Virus record (IMG/VR): IMGVR_UViG_3300019776_000212
Location: 32,212 to 96,211 of that record
Reading direction: 5' to 3' (one strand)
Origin: a virus
DNA length: 64,000 bases
The translations under genes were made by a program, and so were the position numbers. Within the stretch, counting starts at the first letter, position 1; each line of letters opens with the position of its first letter. Shown piece after piece: positions 1 to 7,096 of this stretch. Under the pieces are notes generated by a model. The model was not told the DNA's origin. It saw nothing but the letters and a program-made list of their open reading frames with translations, and searched no databases.

Positions 1-270
1 CTTGTGCGTGCAATCAATCTGCACAGGCTCAGGCCCTTTGAGCTTGGCGATACGCTTAGCTAACGCCTGCTGCCTACCCTCTAAGATTGCCCTAAGGTCA
101 AAGTAGTCATCCGCATCCATCTGGCCAGACTGAGACTCAAGCTCTGACAACAGCTTGTCTAAGTGGTCTGCCTGTTCTGCCGTTGGGTCTATCCGATAGC
201 GTAGGGGCTTTGGTGGCTTGGGCTCTTTTGCATTCTCAACCCAACTGGGCAAGCGTTGACGTCTGGCCAT
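1..270 (-). CDS. hypothetical protein, 3' end cut by window edge
   Basis: Minus-strand frame opening at ATG 270-268 with MARRQRLPSWVENAK and staying open for 90 codons to base 1, so the C-terminus lies outside the window. The visible part is charged, with a helical middle (LDKLLSELESQ) and an Arg/Lys-rich later part (ALAKRIAKLKG). No family recognised. It lies downstream of the terminator at about 285-313, so it may be transcribed from its own start. Confidence 0.6.
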   Translation of the reverse strand, partial: MARRQRLPSWVENAKEPKPPKPLRYRIDPTAEQADHLDKLLSELESQSGQMDADDYFDLRAILEGRQQALAKRIAKLKGPEPVQIDCTHK

Positions 271-284
271 ACATAGTCCTCAGG

Positions 285-313
285 TGTAAAAATGCCCCGG
301 TGTTAACCGGGGC
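285..313 (-). terminator. Rho-independent terminator
   Basis: Minus-strand reading gives a 7-bp GC stem (GCCCCGG / CCGGGGC) with a short loop followed by ATTTTTA. It sits just after the stop codon at 321 and closes the operon that begins near 1.14 kb. Confidence 0.8.
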
Positions 314-320
314 TTGGGCA

Positions 321-620
321 TTATCGAGAGTTCAGCAGGTAGTTGATATGTTCGGCGGTTACCCAACCGGCCTCCACCTTTGGTGAGACTTTAAAACCGT
401 CCGTTGCATTGCACACGCTGGCATTGCTGACCCCCAAGGCTTCGACAAGGGACATGTAAATGTCCCCTTTCACAGGGTGAACCGAGCATCCTGTCAGAAT
501 GACAAGCAGGGCCATCTGTTCAGCCGTAAGGCCCAGAATGTCGAAAGTTTCTGGCTTGGCTTCTGAGATAACCACCAACTCGGTTACCGCAGCACGGGCT
601 TTGTTCTTGACTACTTCCAC
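321..620 (-). CDS. small phage protein, paralogue 1 of 3
   Basis: 99 residues. The stretch VTELVVISEAKPETFD followed by a Gly-Leu-x-x-x-Gln helix (LGLTAEQMALLVIL) matches the next gene upstream (635-946: VTEIVTVTEAKPATFD, LSEAQLAVLI) and, more weakly, 1164-1415. The shared plan is a short beta/linker segment, a helix, then S-x-x-x-ALGV-like residues. Function unknown. Tandem duplication is inferred. An SD-like GGAG precedes the ATG. Confidence 0.75.
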   Translation of the reverse strand: MEVVKNKARAAVTELVVISEAKPETFDILGLTAEQMALLVILTGCSVHPVKGDIYMSLVEALGVSNASVCNATDGFKVSPKVEAGWVTAEHINYLLNSR

Positions 621-634
621 ATTCTTTCTCCTTG

Positions 635-946
635 TTAAAACTCTTTGCCGAATTCCGCCACGCAGTTATCCACGTGGGTTTTAGTGATTTCAAGATTCTG
701 GCCTCCGTTACTGGGACTCTTGTTCAGGTCGAAAAAGAAGTTATTGGGAAGTCCCGCCAACTTCCTCATACCCTCATAAAGGGCATAGCTCTGCTTGTTG
801 TCACCGCAAGTGCGTGCAACGGACATGATCAACACGGCCAACTGCGCTTCACTCAAACCTGTGAGGTCAAAGGTAGCGGGCTTGGCTTCTGTTACAGTTA
901 CAATTTCAGTTACTGCTGGAGTTGCTTGATGTTTGGTCAGTTGCAT
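635..946 (-). CDS. small phage protein, paralogue 2 of 3
   Basis: 103 residues, starting MQLTKHQATPAVTEIVTVTE. It shares the VTExVxxxEAKPxTFD block and following helix with 321-620, then has its own C-terminus (NKSPSNGGQNLEITKTHVDN). Spacing of about 14 bp to the downstream paralogue and 2 bp to the upstream gene indicates one operon. No known domain. Confidence 0.75.
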   Translation of the reverse strand: MQLTKHQATPAVTEIVTVTEAKPATFDLTGLSEAQLAVLIMSVARTCGDNKQSYALYEGMRKLAGLPNNFFFDLNKSPSNGGQNLEITKTHVDNCVAEFGKEF

Positions 947-948
947 AA

Positions 949-1080
949 TTACTCCCCTTGTTCAGTTTGGCGGCGAATGTCACGGCCAGCACGTTTCGAC
1001 TTGTCAGCTTTACGCAGTTCTTTCTGTGCTGCGCGGTATTCACGGTCGCTTGCGAAGTCCGAGGCTTTGAGTTGACGCAT
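949..1080 (-). CDS. small basic protein, 43 aa
   Basis: The open frame extends further upstream, but ATG 1080-1078 is preferred because GGAAG lies at correct spacing and the promoter at 1114-1142 would place longer starts upstream of, or at, the transcription start. The protein (MRQLKASDFASDREYRA, then KELRKADKSKRAGRD) is highly charged with many Arg and Lys. First gene after the promoter. No family recognised; a nucleic-acid-binding or host-directed early role is possible but not shown. Confidence 0.65.
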   Translation of the reverse strand: MRQLKASDFASDREYRAAQKELRKADKSKRAGRDIRRQTEQGE

Positions 1081-1113
1081 TTTGTTTCTTCCTTTGTGTG
1101 TGTAGAGGTGTGT

Positions 1114-1142
1114 AGTATGTCTGCTATAAGGACTGCTGTCAA
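1114..1142 (-). promoter_or_regulatory. sigma70-like promoter
   Basis: Minus strand: -35 TTGACA (1142-1137), 17-bp spacer, -10 CATACT (1119-1114). It would start transcription near 1107 and serve the genes from 1080 down to about 321. Confidence 0.65.
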
Positions 1143-1163
1143 GCAATCCCTATAACAAATTTT

Positions 1164-1415
1164 CTACTTACGTGGTGCCAGTGTGAGGACACCAGCATAC
1201 TGCCCGGTATTGGCAAGTTGCACCTGCCAGCCCAAGCTTTTACGGCACACCCCAGCAGCGCGGAGGGCTTCATAGATGGCACTCATGCCGCCACCGTAGT
1301 TGAACTGACCCACCACATTAAGCAGCAATTCAGCTTCATGTGCGGACAGATTGAGTGTTACGCTGCCAGCTTCCACAACTACTGTACGATCAGGGTTTTT
1401 GATTGCAGTTGCCAT
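1164..1415 (-). CDS. small phage protein, paralogue 3 of 3
   Basis: 83 residues, MATAIKNPDRTVVVEAGSV, then LNLSAHEAELLLNVVGQ and SAIYEALRAAGV. The helix and the S-x-x-YEAL-x-x-x-G motif match 321-620 and 635-946, but the C-terminus (VLTLAPRK) differs. It starts 4 bp after the stop of 1419-1730 and is cotranscribed with it. Function unknown. Confidence 0.75.
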   Translation of the reverse strand: MATAIKNPDRTVVVEAGSVTLNLSAHEAELLLNVVGQFNYGGGMSAIYEALRAAGVCRKSLGWQVQLANTGQYAGVLTLAPRK

Positions 1416-1418
1416 GTC

Positions 1419-1730
1419 TCAACCCTCTTTAGTTTGTTTGTCGAATCGATACTCAATACCGGCTACCTTTGCATAGGTGAGGGTGTCGAGATTGATAGTA
1501 CGGAATGCGTCAGCCGCACCAACATCCGCTACAGTGTAAAGCTCTGGCTTGTGTGCAGTAGTGGACTTTTCACGCTTGTTCTTGTCACCGCTTGCGAGCA
1601 TACGCTCTACAAACTTCTTGCACTGCATCTTACGGATGCTGCCGTCTTTCTTCACGAATTCAACAGCAAACATCTGACCTTTTGCAGAGTCGAGAATTGC
1701 GCGCTTACGTTCGATAGTTACGACTGCCAT
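1419..1730 (-). CDS. WYL_2-like SH3-fold phage protein
   Basis: 103 residues. The segment FAVEFVKKDGSIRKMQCKKF resembles the phage WYL_2 / Sm-like SH3-barrel family, in which an 'F-x-K-x-DGS-x-R-x-M' strand pair is typical. The ATG is preceded by ten A residues and, further up, GGAG, so the SD spacing is long (about 13 nt). First gene after the promoter at 1770-1797. The family call rests on that one motif. Confidence 0.65.
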   Translation of the reverse strand: MAVVTIERKRAILDSAKGQMFAVEFVKKDGSIRKMQCKKFVERMLASGDKNKREKSTTAHKPELYTVADVGAADAFRTINLDTLTYAKVAGIEYRFDKQTKEG

Positions 1731-1769
1731 TTTTTTTTTGTGTTACTCCGTTGCTTTCTGATGTTTGTC

Positions 1770-1797
1770 ATTCTACAGCGTTGTGGCTAGGTGTCAA
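1770..1797 (-). promoter_or_regulatory. sigma70-like promoter
   Basis: Minus strand: -35 TTGACA (1797-1792), 16 bp, -10 TAGAAT (1775-1770). It belongs to the repeated TTGACA-N16/17-TAGAAT set seen at 2402, 3195 and 3612. Confidence 0.8.
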
Positions 1798-1812
1798 GCT
1801 TTTATTTGTGCC

Positions 1813-2172
1813 TTATTGCCCTCGGTTGTACAGTTGTTTGATCAGGACTTCGAACCACTGCACTTTGTAGGCATGGCATTTTGGGCAGGTAAGGCCACCT
1901 TCTGCCCTCATCTGTTTGAACTCTGGGTCAGTGCGAGCCAGAAGGCCACTAATGGAGATTGAGGTGTTCACCCCGCCCACTTTGTGTTCATAGTGGGCGC
2001 CCATTTCATTTGAGATTTCACGCTTGGCGTTTTCACGCTCAGCGTTCGACAACTTACCTTCTGCAAACATACCGTCAAGTACGTGGCACAGGTAGCTGCC
2101 CGGTCTGTAGGCTGGGCTTGAAAGGGCGGCACGCAGTACCTTGGAAGTGCGGCGAACTTTTGGGAGCGCCAT
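1813..2172 (-). CDS. hypothetical protein with CxxC
   Basis: 119 residues. Basic N-terminus (MALPKVRRTSKVLRAAL), a charged helix (GKLSNAERENAKREI) and near the C-terminus CPKCHAYKVQWFEVL, a CxxC that may be half of a metal site. The ATG overlaps the upstream stop by one base (2172), so translation is probably coupled. Role unknown. Confidence 0.75.
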   Translation of the reverse strand: MALPKVRRTSKVLRAALSSPAYRPGSYLCHVLDGMFAEGKLSNAERENAKREISNEMGAHYEHKVGGVNTSISISGLLARTDPEFKQMRAEGGLTCPKCHAYKVQWFEVLIKQLYNRGQ

Positions 2173-2360
2173 TACTTAGCCCCCTTGCGGATCACCAGAA
2201 CGGGTGAGCCACTGATATTGTGCACGGTGCTCATCACTTCTTTACGTTGGCGGCTGCTGGCGTGAACGTCTACACCCCAGCGACGTACGGCCATCGCACC
2301 GTTATCTACAGCTTTGCCGAACGCACGGGCAGCAGAACGGGATTTGAATTGAATTTGCAT
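2172..2360 (-). CDS. small basic protein, 62 aa
   Basis: MQIQFKSRSAARAFGKAVDN at the start, ending SPVLVIRKGAK. Rich in Arg and Lys with no recognised domain. First gene behind the promoter at 2402-2430 and translationally coupled to 1813-2172. Confidence 0.75.
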   Translation of the reverse strand: MQIQFKSRSAARAFGKAVDNGAMAVRRWGVDVHASSRQRKEVMSTVHNISGSPVLVIRKGAK

Positions 2361-2401
2361 GATACTCTCCGTTGTAGGCTTGATTGCCTTGTGTGGTAAA
2401 G

Positions 2402-2430
2402 ATTCTAATCAATGCTGCTAACCTTGTCAA
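2402..2430 (-). promoter_or_regulatory. sigma70-like promoter
   Basis: Minus strand: -35 TTGACA (2430-2425), 17 bp, -10 TAGAAT (2407-2402). The -10 lies inside the small palindrome GATTAGAATC. Drives 2360-1813. Confidence 0.8.
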
Positions 2431-2448
2431 CAGCATTTGTTAAAAGCT

Positions 2449-2661
2449 TTACTCAACCGTACACCAATTGTCTGTTCCGTAGTACTGGTGCACGAACCAT
2501 TCGCAATCGTCGAGGAAATCGGCCACTCCGTGCTCTTCCCAGTGAATCACGATCTTACCATCTTCACCACGTTTGATCGTATATACGATCTCATGGTCGT
2601 CACCTTGTGCAGTGAAGCGGTAACCGTCTGGTACATGGCTATTGTCAATGTTTCGTGTCAT
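2449..2661 (-). CDS. small acidic protein sharing a module with 15219-15827
   Basis: 70 residues. The segment VIHWEEHGVADFLDDCEW parallels VSWYKSEG... and RFVDDGEWAIIES in the N-terminus of the protein at 15219-15827: both have an acidic turn, a strand, a Trp, then F-x-DD-x-EW. This may be a mobile small domain. No function known. Confidence 0.7.
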   Translation of the reverse strand: MTRNIDNSHVPDGYRFTAQGDDHEIVYTIKRGEDGKIVIHWEEHGVADFLDDCEWFVHQYYGTDNWCTVE

Positions 2662-2683
2662 GTTGTCAACTCCTTACTCAGAT

Positions 2684-3166
2684 TCATTTGTTTTCTACCC
2701 AGAAAAGGCGGTCAAGTGTTTCGTCCTTTGGACGGCTCAGCAGGTAACGGCCTGCCATATTGGTGCGGCGGTTCGTTGTCTTGCTAAGCAGCTCTACTGT
2801 ACCATCTGGATTTTTGATTGCCAAGCGGTATTTGTTAGGCTTTACAACAAGGCCAACGTCTGGCCCCTTCCAACGTGCAACAGGGTGTGCACCAGTTTTA
2901 AGGCACCACTGTTTCCACACTGGCCCGTGACCGTGACCCGGCCCTGCCAGAGCGTGTGCCACTTCATGCTTGATCGTATCCACTACCAGCTCTTCGCTGT
3001 TGTTCTCAACGTAGAAGGTGCCAAGCTCGATTTGCTTCTTAGTGTAGCAGCACTGGCCCAGACGGCGAGTGGTGCGATTATTGAATACACCTTTCCAACC
3101 TTGAGCCCGTAGTCCCCACTTTTCCAGCTCTTGGATGAGGATGCGAGCCGCGTCTGCCTTATTCAT
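2684..3166 (-). CDS. SprT-like zinc metallopeptidase-fold protein
   Basis: 160 residues from ATG 3166-3164 (MNKADAARILIQELEKW), chosen because GGAG lies 6 nt upstream. The frame is open further but overlaps the next gene and its promoter. Central HEVAHALAGPGHGHGPVWK carries the HExxH zinc/catalytic signature plus a third His, as in SprT/SPRTN proteases, and the N-terminal part fits the SprT-like fold. The substrate in phage infection is unknown; the SprT family includes DNA-protein crosslink proteases. Single-gene unit behind the promoter at 3195-3222. Confidence 0.8.
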   Translation of the reverse strand: MNKADAARILIQELEKWGLRAQGWKGVFNNRTTRRLGQCCYTKKQIELGTFYVENNSEELVVDTIKHEVAHALAGPGHGHGPVWKQWCLKTGAHPVARWKGPDVGLVVKPNKYRLAIKNPDGTVELLSKTTNRRTNMAGRYLLSRPKDETLDRLFWVENK

Positions 3167-3194
3167 TTGCATCTCCGTTGTCTTGATGAGGTAT

Positions 3195-3222
3195 ATTCTA
3201 CAGGGTTCTGATAAGCTGTCAA
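3195..3222 (-). promoter_or_regulatory. sigma70-like promoter
   Basis: Minus strand: -35 TTGACA (3222-3217), 16 bp, -10 TAGAAT (3200-3195). The -35 reaches into the stop region of the upstream gene. Confidence 0.8.
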
Positions 3223-3578
3223 CCGATATCAAAGAAGATTTCGTCATTCTCTGCATAGATGGAACGTGGCCCCATCGCCTTTGCAATCTCGTGAAGCTTG
3301 TCGCCAACGTCACCCCAACCACGATCCCAAAAACCCGTCCCGTGCCCGTTACGGGAAAGCCAGAGGTTGTGACCGATATCCGACCAATCAAGGTCAAGAC
3401 GTTCAAGGATTTCAGCAGCATCGGAAACAAACTTTGCAGCAACTTCCTTTGCCTCTTCGATTGCTGCGAGTGACCAGCTTGCACAAGTGTAGTCACCTTC
3501 ACACCCGTCAGCCCATTCAGCAGTTTCACGATACTGAACAGCGATTGCGATGATTGCGGTGTCGTTGTAATGCTTCAT
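3219..3578 (-). CDS. conserved phage protein of unknown function
   Basis: 119 residues. The C-terminal part with WLSRNGHGTGFWDRGWG and an acidic tail (YAENDEIFFDIG) is a pattern I recognise from many phage hypothetical proteins, where 'D-x-G-H-x-x-x-x-RNGHG-x-GF-D' recurs. The N-terminal half is helical with Cys residues. No function is established. Driven by the promoter at 3612-3639. Confidence 0.8.
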   Translation of the reverse strand: MKHYNDTAIIAIAVQYRETAEWADGCEGDYTCASWSLAAIEEAKEVAAKFVSDAAEILERLDLDWSDIGHNLWLSRNGHGTGFWDRGWGDVGDKLHEIAKAMGPRSIYAENDEIFFDIG

Positions 3579-3611
3579 GTGATTTATTCCGTGTTCGTTT
3601 CTGATGTGGTC

Positions 3612-3639
3612 ATTCTACACCGTCTAGAGAACACGTCAA
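3612..3639 (-). promoter_or_regulatory. sigma70-like promoter
   Basis: Minus strand: -35 TTGACG (3639-3634), 16 bp, -10 TAGAAT (3617-3612). Serves 3219-3578. Confidence 0.75.
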
Positions 3640-3731
3640 CAACTATTTTCAAAAAGATTTAGAGAATCTACCTATAAAGGAACGCGCACACGCGTAGCAA
3701 ATACAATGCCAACATTTGTTTGCACAAAGGC

Positions 3732-3760
3732 TTGTTTTCGCTGTTTGTGCCTAGTATAAT
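3732..3760 (+). promoter_or_regulatory. candidate plus-strand promoter
   Basis: TTGTTT (3732-3737), 17 bp, perfect -10 TATAAT (3755-3760). The weak -35 lowers confidence. It points into the repeat region, away from the minus-strand genes. Confidence 0.4.
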
Positions 3761-3883
3761 GGCCACAGCGGGCAACGGAGTACGGAGTACGGAGTACGAC
3801 CACCGGAGACAAACAGGGAGGGTGCCCGAGATTTAGTGTGGCACGGACTTTGCTAGGTCATAAAAATGAATGTGATTTGGTAG

Positions 3884-3911
3884 TTGACAGGGTATTCCGT
3901 TGGTGTAAACT
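3884..3911 (+). promoter_or_regulatory. plus-strand sigma70-like promoter
   Basis: -35 TTGACA (3884-3889), 16 bp, -10 TAAACT (3906-3911). It would produce a transcript across 3918-4270 where no plus-strand gene is visible, ending near the inverted repeat at 4273-4293. Confidence 0.55.
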
Positions 3912-4261
3912 GGCAGCACGTTTCAAAGCTGGCCCTCGACGGGGTCGGTGCCCATTCGCCTAAGCGCAGCCAATGCGAGGCTTGTTTGTGCCTGCCGTCT
4001 TTATGTTGGCACGAGACTTGCTAGCTCCAAAGTGTGACTCGATCCTAGTTTCTGGTCGAAAACGTGGAACACTCAGGAATCTCCGTGGAACAATGCTTAG
4101 CTCGCTAACTAAAATAGTTAGCCTCCTATCGAAATTGAGTAGCTCGCTAACTATCTCAACCCTCCCAGAAATATCTCCGCTCCCCCTGTGAAAAACTGTC
4201 CAGTTCCCAAATTTTAAAATCGCCCCAGTTCTAAAAATCTGTCGAGTTCCTAATTTTCCAC

Positions 4262-4293
4262 AGACAAAGAAAAGCCCCACACTTGGCGGGGCT
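4262..4293 (-). terminator. Rho-independent terminator
   Basis: AGCCCC / GGGGCT stem. On the minus strand it is followed by TTTTCTTTG, on the plus strand by the weaker CCTTCTTTC. It ends the 4329-4535 transcript and could also stop the plus-strand transcript from 3884. Confidence 0.75.
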
Positions 4294-4328
4294 CCTTCTT
4301 TCAATGCAGTTGTTCACGAGGTTCCTGA

Positions 4329-4535
4329 CTACCTCTTGCTGGCTTTCTTTACACTGTTGTCTACAGCACCTGCGGATGCTGGTATACCGATGAACAGCCA
4401 GCACACCACGAAGAACAGGCGGCCTCCTGAACTCCAGAGCGTCAAGTCCCAGCTGAAAGGGATAAAGCCTACAACACCCCACAGGAACAGGAATACACCA
4501 AACAGCACTGAAACAAAGATAGCAAACTCACGCAT
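4329..4535 (-). CDS. small membrane protein
   Basis: 68 residues from ATG 4535-4533, spaced 7 nt from AGGAG; an in-frame GTG one codon earlier is too close to the SD. Two hydrophobic stretches (FAIFVSVLFGVFLFLWGVVG and RLFFVVCWLFIGI) predict two inner-membrane helices with a basic C-terminus (VKKASKR). Function unknown. A terminator follows. Confidence 0.7.
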   Translation of the reverse strand: MREFAIFVSVLFGVFLFLWGVVGFIPFSWDLTLWSSGGRLFFVVCWLFIGIPASAGAVDNSVKKASKR

Positions 4536-4564
4536 CACAACTCTCCTTTTAAAATCAAGCTTAT

Positions 4565-4655
4565 AGGGCCACCCCTAGAATCGCACGGAAAATAATCGCA
4601 GCGAATAAATAAGGGTGGCACCAATAATCGCACGGAAATAATTACAGTGCAACCA
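4565..4655. repeat. imperfect direct repeats between two genes
   Basis: The minus strand contains TATTTCCGTGCGATTATTGG and TATTTTCCGTGCGATTCTAG, each followed by GGTG(C)CACCC or GGGGTGGCCC, plus a third partial copy ending AATAATT. The unit is about 30 bp and AT-rich with a GC-rich tail, in the leader of 4329-4535. Confidence 0.55.
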
Positions 4656-4659
4656 ATAA

Positions 4660-5739
4660 TTAAGCTTTCTTGTACACCTTGCAGGAGTAAGTTGATTGAG
4701 TAAGTCCTTTGCGAGGCCCTTCGTAGCTGTTACGAATGCAGTCTTGTTTCTCGTACAGCTTCTTCACCCGCTCAGGGCAGTCACCTCGTCCATCATTGTA
4801 GTAGATGTGCTTGGACAGTGCAACATCCAAGTTTGCATACTCAGGGCCAACCACACCTTCACGGCGTTCAGTGATCTTGACGCTGTTGTTTTCGATCACA
4901 ATACCCGGCTCTTTAGGCCCGTATTCATACTTAGGTTGGCCACCGGGGTACTCCCCAACTTTGATTTGGGTTGTCACGATGTCACTTGCAAACAAGCCAA
5001 CCCACTGGCTGTCTTTCAGAGTCTCGGTGCCGTCATCACGGATGTTAACTTGTTGGGTATAACGGCCACCGTAGTAGCGGCTTTGGTTTCGTTGGTACTC
5101 AGTGTCATACAACTGTCGATGCTGAGTCCACTCAAGCTTCACCATGCCCAAGAACTGGACTTCCTTACTCTCACGGCCAAAGGTGTGTAACTTCACCCAA
5201 TCGCCCGGCATCAAATCTTTGATCTTCAAGGCTTCTTGCACTTTCTCGATCTTGACCACTGCCTTACGGTACTCTTCGGTGTGCACAGGAAGCAGTACAT
5301 GCTTGTTGTCTGTACCCCATACGCACTCTTCCTGAATCACACCATTGATGATGGTGCAGTACTGCATCAGAGTGGTGAGGTTGCCCACTTCCACCTGCAC
5401 CTTGAATCCACGCGGATCTTCAATTTCAATGTATGTGGCCTCAGTAGTCCAACGGCCCGCCTGCCCAACAACCTTAAAACCTTTCACTGGGATGTTGTCA
5501 TAGAAGGTTTCAATACCTTCGTTTGCAGGGATTTTCGGGCCATCATACACCCACTTACCGTCCTCATACTTGGTCGGCTGGTGAGCACCGTTTCTTGCCC
5601 ACTTACGCCCTGTCTCCATCTTCTTAGATGTGGCAGCATCAGGGCTGCCATCTTTCTTTGTAGTCACTTGGGTCATATACGCCAATGGCGTACGGTTCTG
5701 GTCAACTACACTCCAGATTTGGGATTCGATCTTGATCAT
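4660..5739 (-). CDS. hypothetical protein, 359 aa
   Basis: The largest unknown of the early region. Soluble, mixed alpha/beta composition, with no signal peptide or membrane helix. N-terminal MIKIESQIWSVVDQNRTPLA; a Tyr/Arg-rich patch YQRNQSRYYGGRYTQQ near residue 220. The ATG overlaps the upstream stop by 4 bp (ATGA), so it is coupled to 5736-6146. No family recognised. Confidence 0.8.
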   Translation of the reverse strand: MIKIESQIWSVVDQNRTPLAYMTQVTTKKDGSPDAATSKKMETGRKWARNGAHQPTKYEDGKWVYDGPKIPANEGIETFYDNIPVKGFKVVGQAGRWTTEATYIEIEDPRGFKVQVEVGNLTTLMQYCTIINGVIQEECVWGTDNKHVLLPVHTEEYRKAVVKIEKVQEALKIKDLMPGDWVKLHTFGRESKEVQFLGMVKLEWTQHRQLYDTEYQRNQSRYYGGRYTQQVNIRDDGTETLKDSQWVGLFASDIVTTQIKVGEYPGGQPKYEYGPKEPGIVIENNSVKITERREGVVGPEYANLDVALSKHIYYNDGRGDCPERVKKLYEKQDCIRNSYEGPRKGLTQSTYSCKVYKKA

Positions 5740-6146
5740 TTTGCGGCCTCCATTACAATGCGTTTGAATTCACGAAGTTTCTCCACTTCCTCACGAAGCT
5801 CTTGGAGTTCGGAATCCATTCGGATAATGCCTTTGGCGTAATCCACCATCTGACGATTTGATGGTGGCACAATTTCTGTCCGAGTAACGCCCCCAGAGGA
5901 GATGAGTACGAAGTTTGAGAGATGTGGGCCGTCCCCGTAAGGCTCCAAGCCAAGAATCAAAGTATCACCATCCTCGTGCCGTGTGAAGCCAACTACCTTG
6001 AATACCTCACCATCTTTGCATTGGTGGGACACCCCGCCGTCTGCCCAAGCTGCTGAAAACCCCATCCTTAAGGCTGCTCCCTTGTAAGTGGAGTAGCAGC
6101 GTCCCGAGTCAGTGACGGTAACGATATCGCCCTTTTGGTATTCCAT
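5736..6146 (-). CDS. KOW/SH3-like protein with C-terminal coiled coil
   Basis: 136 residues. It opens with MEYQKGDIVTVTDSG, a start typical of KOW or SH3-like barrels, and ends with a charged heptad-like helix (SELQELREEVEKLREFKR) expected to form a coiled coil. The same plan (small barrel plus helix) recurs at 9752-10057 and 27577-27786. Role unknown; part of the 4660-6963 operon. Confidence 0.75.
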   Translation of the reverse strand: MEYQKGDIVTVTDSGRCYSTYKGAALRMGFSAAWADGGVSHQCKDGEVFKVVGFTRHEDGDTLILGLEPYGDGPHLSNFVLISSGGVTRTEIVPPSNRQMVDYAKGIIRMDSELQELREEVEKLREFKRIVMEAAK

Positions 6147-6160
6147 AAAATTCTCCTTTA

Positions 6161-6682
6161 TTAGCTCCAGAATTTAGGTGAGATGCCCCACCAGCTTTTG
6201 TTTTGAAGGGTGATCATACCACCAGCTTCCACCACTTGGCAAGGGATTGTTTTTCGGTGAGGTGCCTTTGTGATTTCACCCATCTTGTGCACCGGGTTGT
6301 GAAATTCTCCGACACGCTCTCGCATCATCTGATCGTGCAATGCGAAAGCCATAACCTCATGCGGATCTTTCTTAACCTTTACACCCTCACGGCGCTTTCT
6401 GTCCCAGTGACGGCCACGTTGGTTGCCAGTAAACTGGCGTTCAGGGTACAGACCCGGTGCAATATCCCACTGCACTTCATCATGGTGGCTCATGCAGCGA
6501 AGTTCAAGATTGGAGAAGTCTGGGCTCTCAAGGCTGATGTAACCAATTCCGGTGCTCTTGGCCATAGCCATGCTTGCAGCACTTGCTGCAAGCTCTTCGA
6601 TGTAAGCTTGCATAAAACTGCTCTTACCATTCATGCCGTAGTGAAGTCCGTACATGATGGTCTTCTGTGCTTGGCGGTCCAT
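6161..6682 (-). CDS. hypothetical protein
   Basis: 173 residues from ATG 6682-6680, which overlaps the upstream stop (TAATG) and has GAGGG at good spacing; an ATG two codons earlier is too close to the SD. Contains an Arg-rich patch (NQRGRHWDRKRREGVKVKKD) and Trp-rich end (KSWWGISPKFWS). No domain recognised. Confidence 0.75.
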   Translation of the reverse strand: MDRQAQKTIMYGLHYGMNGKSSFMQAYIEELAASAASMAMAKSTGIGYISLESPDFSNLELRCMSHHDEVQWDIAPGLYPERQFTGNQRGRHWDRKRREGVKVKKDPHEVMAFALHDQMMRERVGEFHNPVHKMGEITKAPHRKTIPCQVVEAGGMITLQNKSWWGISPKFWS

Positions 6683-6963
6683 TACCATTTACCCTCGTAG
6701 AAGAACTTGTGAACTGGAGTTGATTCTGCGCCCTCTATACGTGGTGCTGCAAACAGTGTAACCTCTCCAGTCTCGTAGTTGGTGATCTTAACAGAGATTC
6801 TCTTGTCCTGTCTACTGTCTTCGATCAGAAACTTACCGCGTTGTGTGTAAGTTTTTACATCATAACAGATGCGGCCGCGCTTACCATTCGAGTAGAGGCC
6901 TCCTACACTCTCGCACCAACTACGTGCTTCCCACTCTACTGACTGAAATGCTGCTGCGTCCAT
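6682..6963 (-). CDS. hypothetical protein, 93 aa
   Basis: Starts MDAAAFQSVEWEARSWCESV; the rest is beta-rich (KFLIEDSRQDKRISVKITNY). First gene of the operon behind the promoter at 7019-7046. No family recognised. Confidence 0.75.
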   Translation of the reverse strand: MDAAAFQSVEWEARSWCESVGGLYSNGKRGRICYDVKTYTQRGKFLIEDSRQDKRISVKITNYETGEVTLFAAPRIEGAESTPVHKFFYEGKW

Positions 6964-7018
6964 TTGTGTAACTCCGTTGTTTGATTGATGTACTCAGTTA
7001 TCGCTTCGTTGTGTGGGT

Positions 7019-7046
7019 AGTATACAGGGTGCAGATATGTTGTCAA
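7019..7046 (-). promoter_or_regulatory. sigma70-like promoter
   Basis: Minus strand: -35 TTGACA (7046-7041), 16 bp, -10 TATACT (7024-7019). Drives 6963 down to about 4660. Confidence 0.8.
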
Positions 7047-7069
7047 CCACTAAATCACTTTTCTACAGG

Positions 7070-7096
7070 CAAAAGAAAGCCCGCACATGGCGGGCT
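7070..7096 (-). terminator. Rho-independent terminator
   Basis: AGCCCGC / GCGGGCT stem followed on the minus strand by TTCTTTT. The stem begins inside the stop codon of the 58-residue gene at 7095-7271, a compact gene end. Confidence 0.8.

Larger units (their letters stand above)
3640..4261. other. gene-free region with repeats and plus-strand promoters; possible origin or ncRNA locus
   Basis: About 620 bp with no convincing gene; open frames of 72 (plus) and 114 (minus) codons lack good starts and protein-like composition. Visible structure: GGAGTAC three times in tandem at 3776-3797; the diverged direct repeat TGGCACGGACTTTGCTAG (about 3839) and TGGCACGAGACTTGCTAG (about 4006); TTGTTTGTGCCT-like repeats (about 3742 and 3983); an inverted repeat around GCTAACTAAAATAGTTAGC (about 4104); and A/T-rich CAGTTCCCAAATTTT-like repeats at 4198-4255. 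It has two plus-strand promoters on a strand with no genes here. A replication origin, a regulatory RNA or a packaging region are all possible. Confidence 0.5.

Noticed and set aside
3973-4191. 72-codon plus-strand open frame behind the plus-strand promoter
   Set aside because: No SD and low-complexity Ser/Leu content; more likely chance within repeats, though the transcript itself may be real.
3960-4304. 114-codon minus-strand open frame in the gene-free region
   Set aside because: Runs through the terminator and repeats, has no SD, and composition is unlike the neighbouring proteins.
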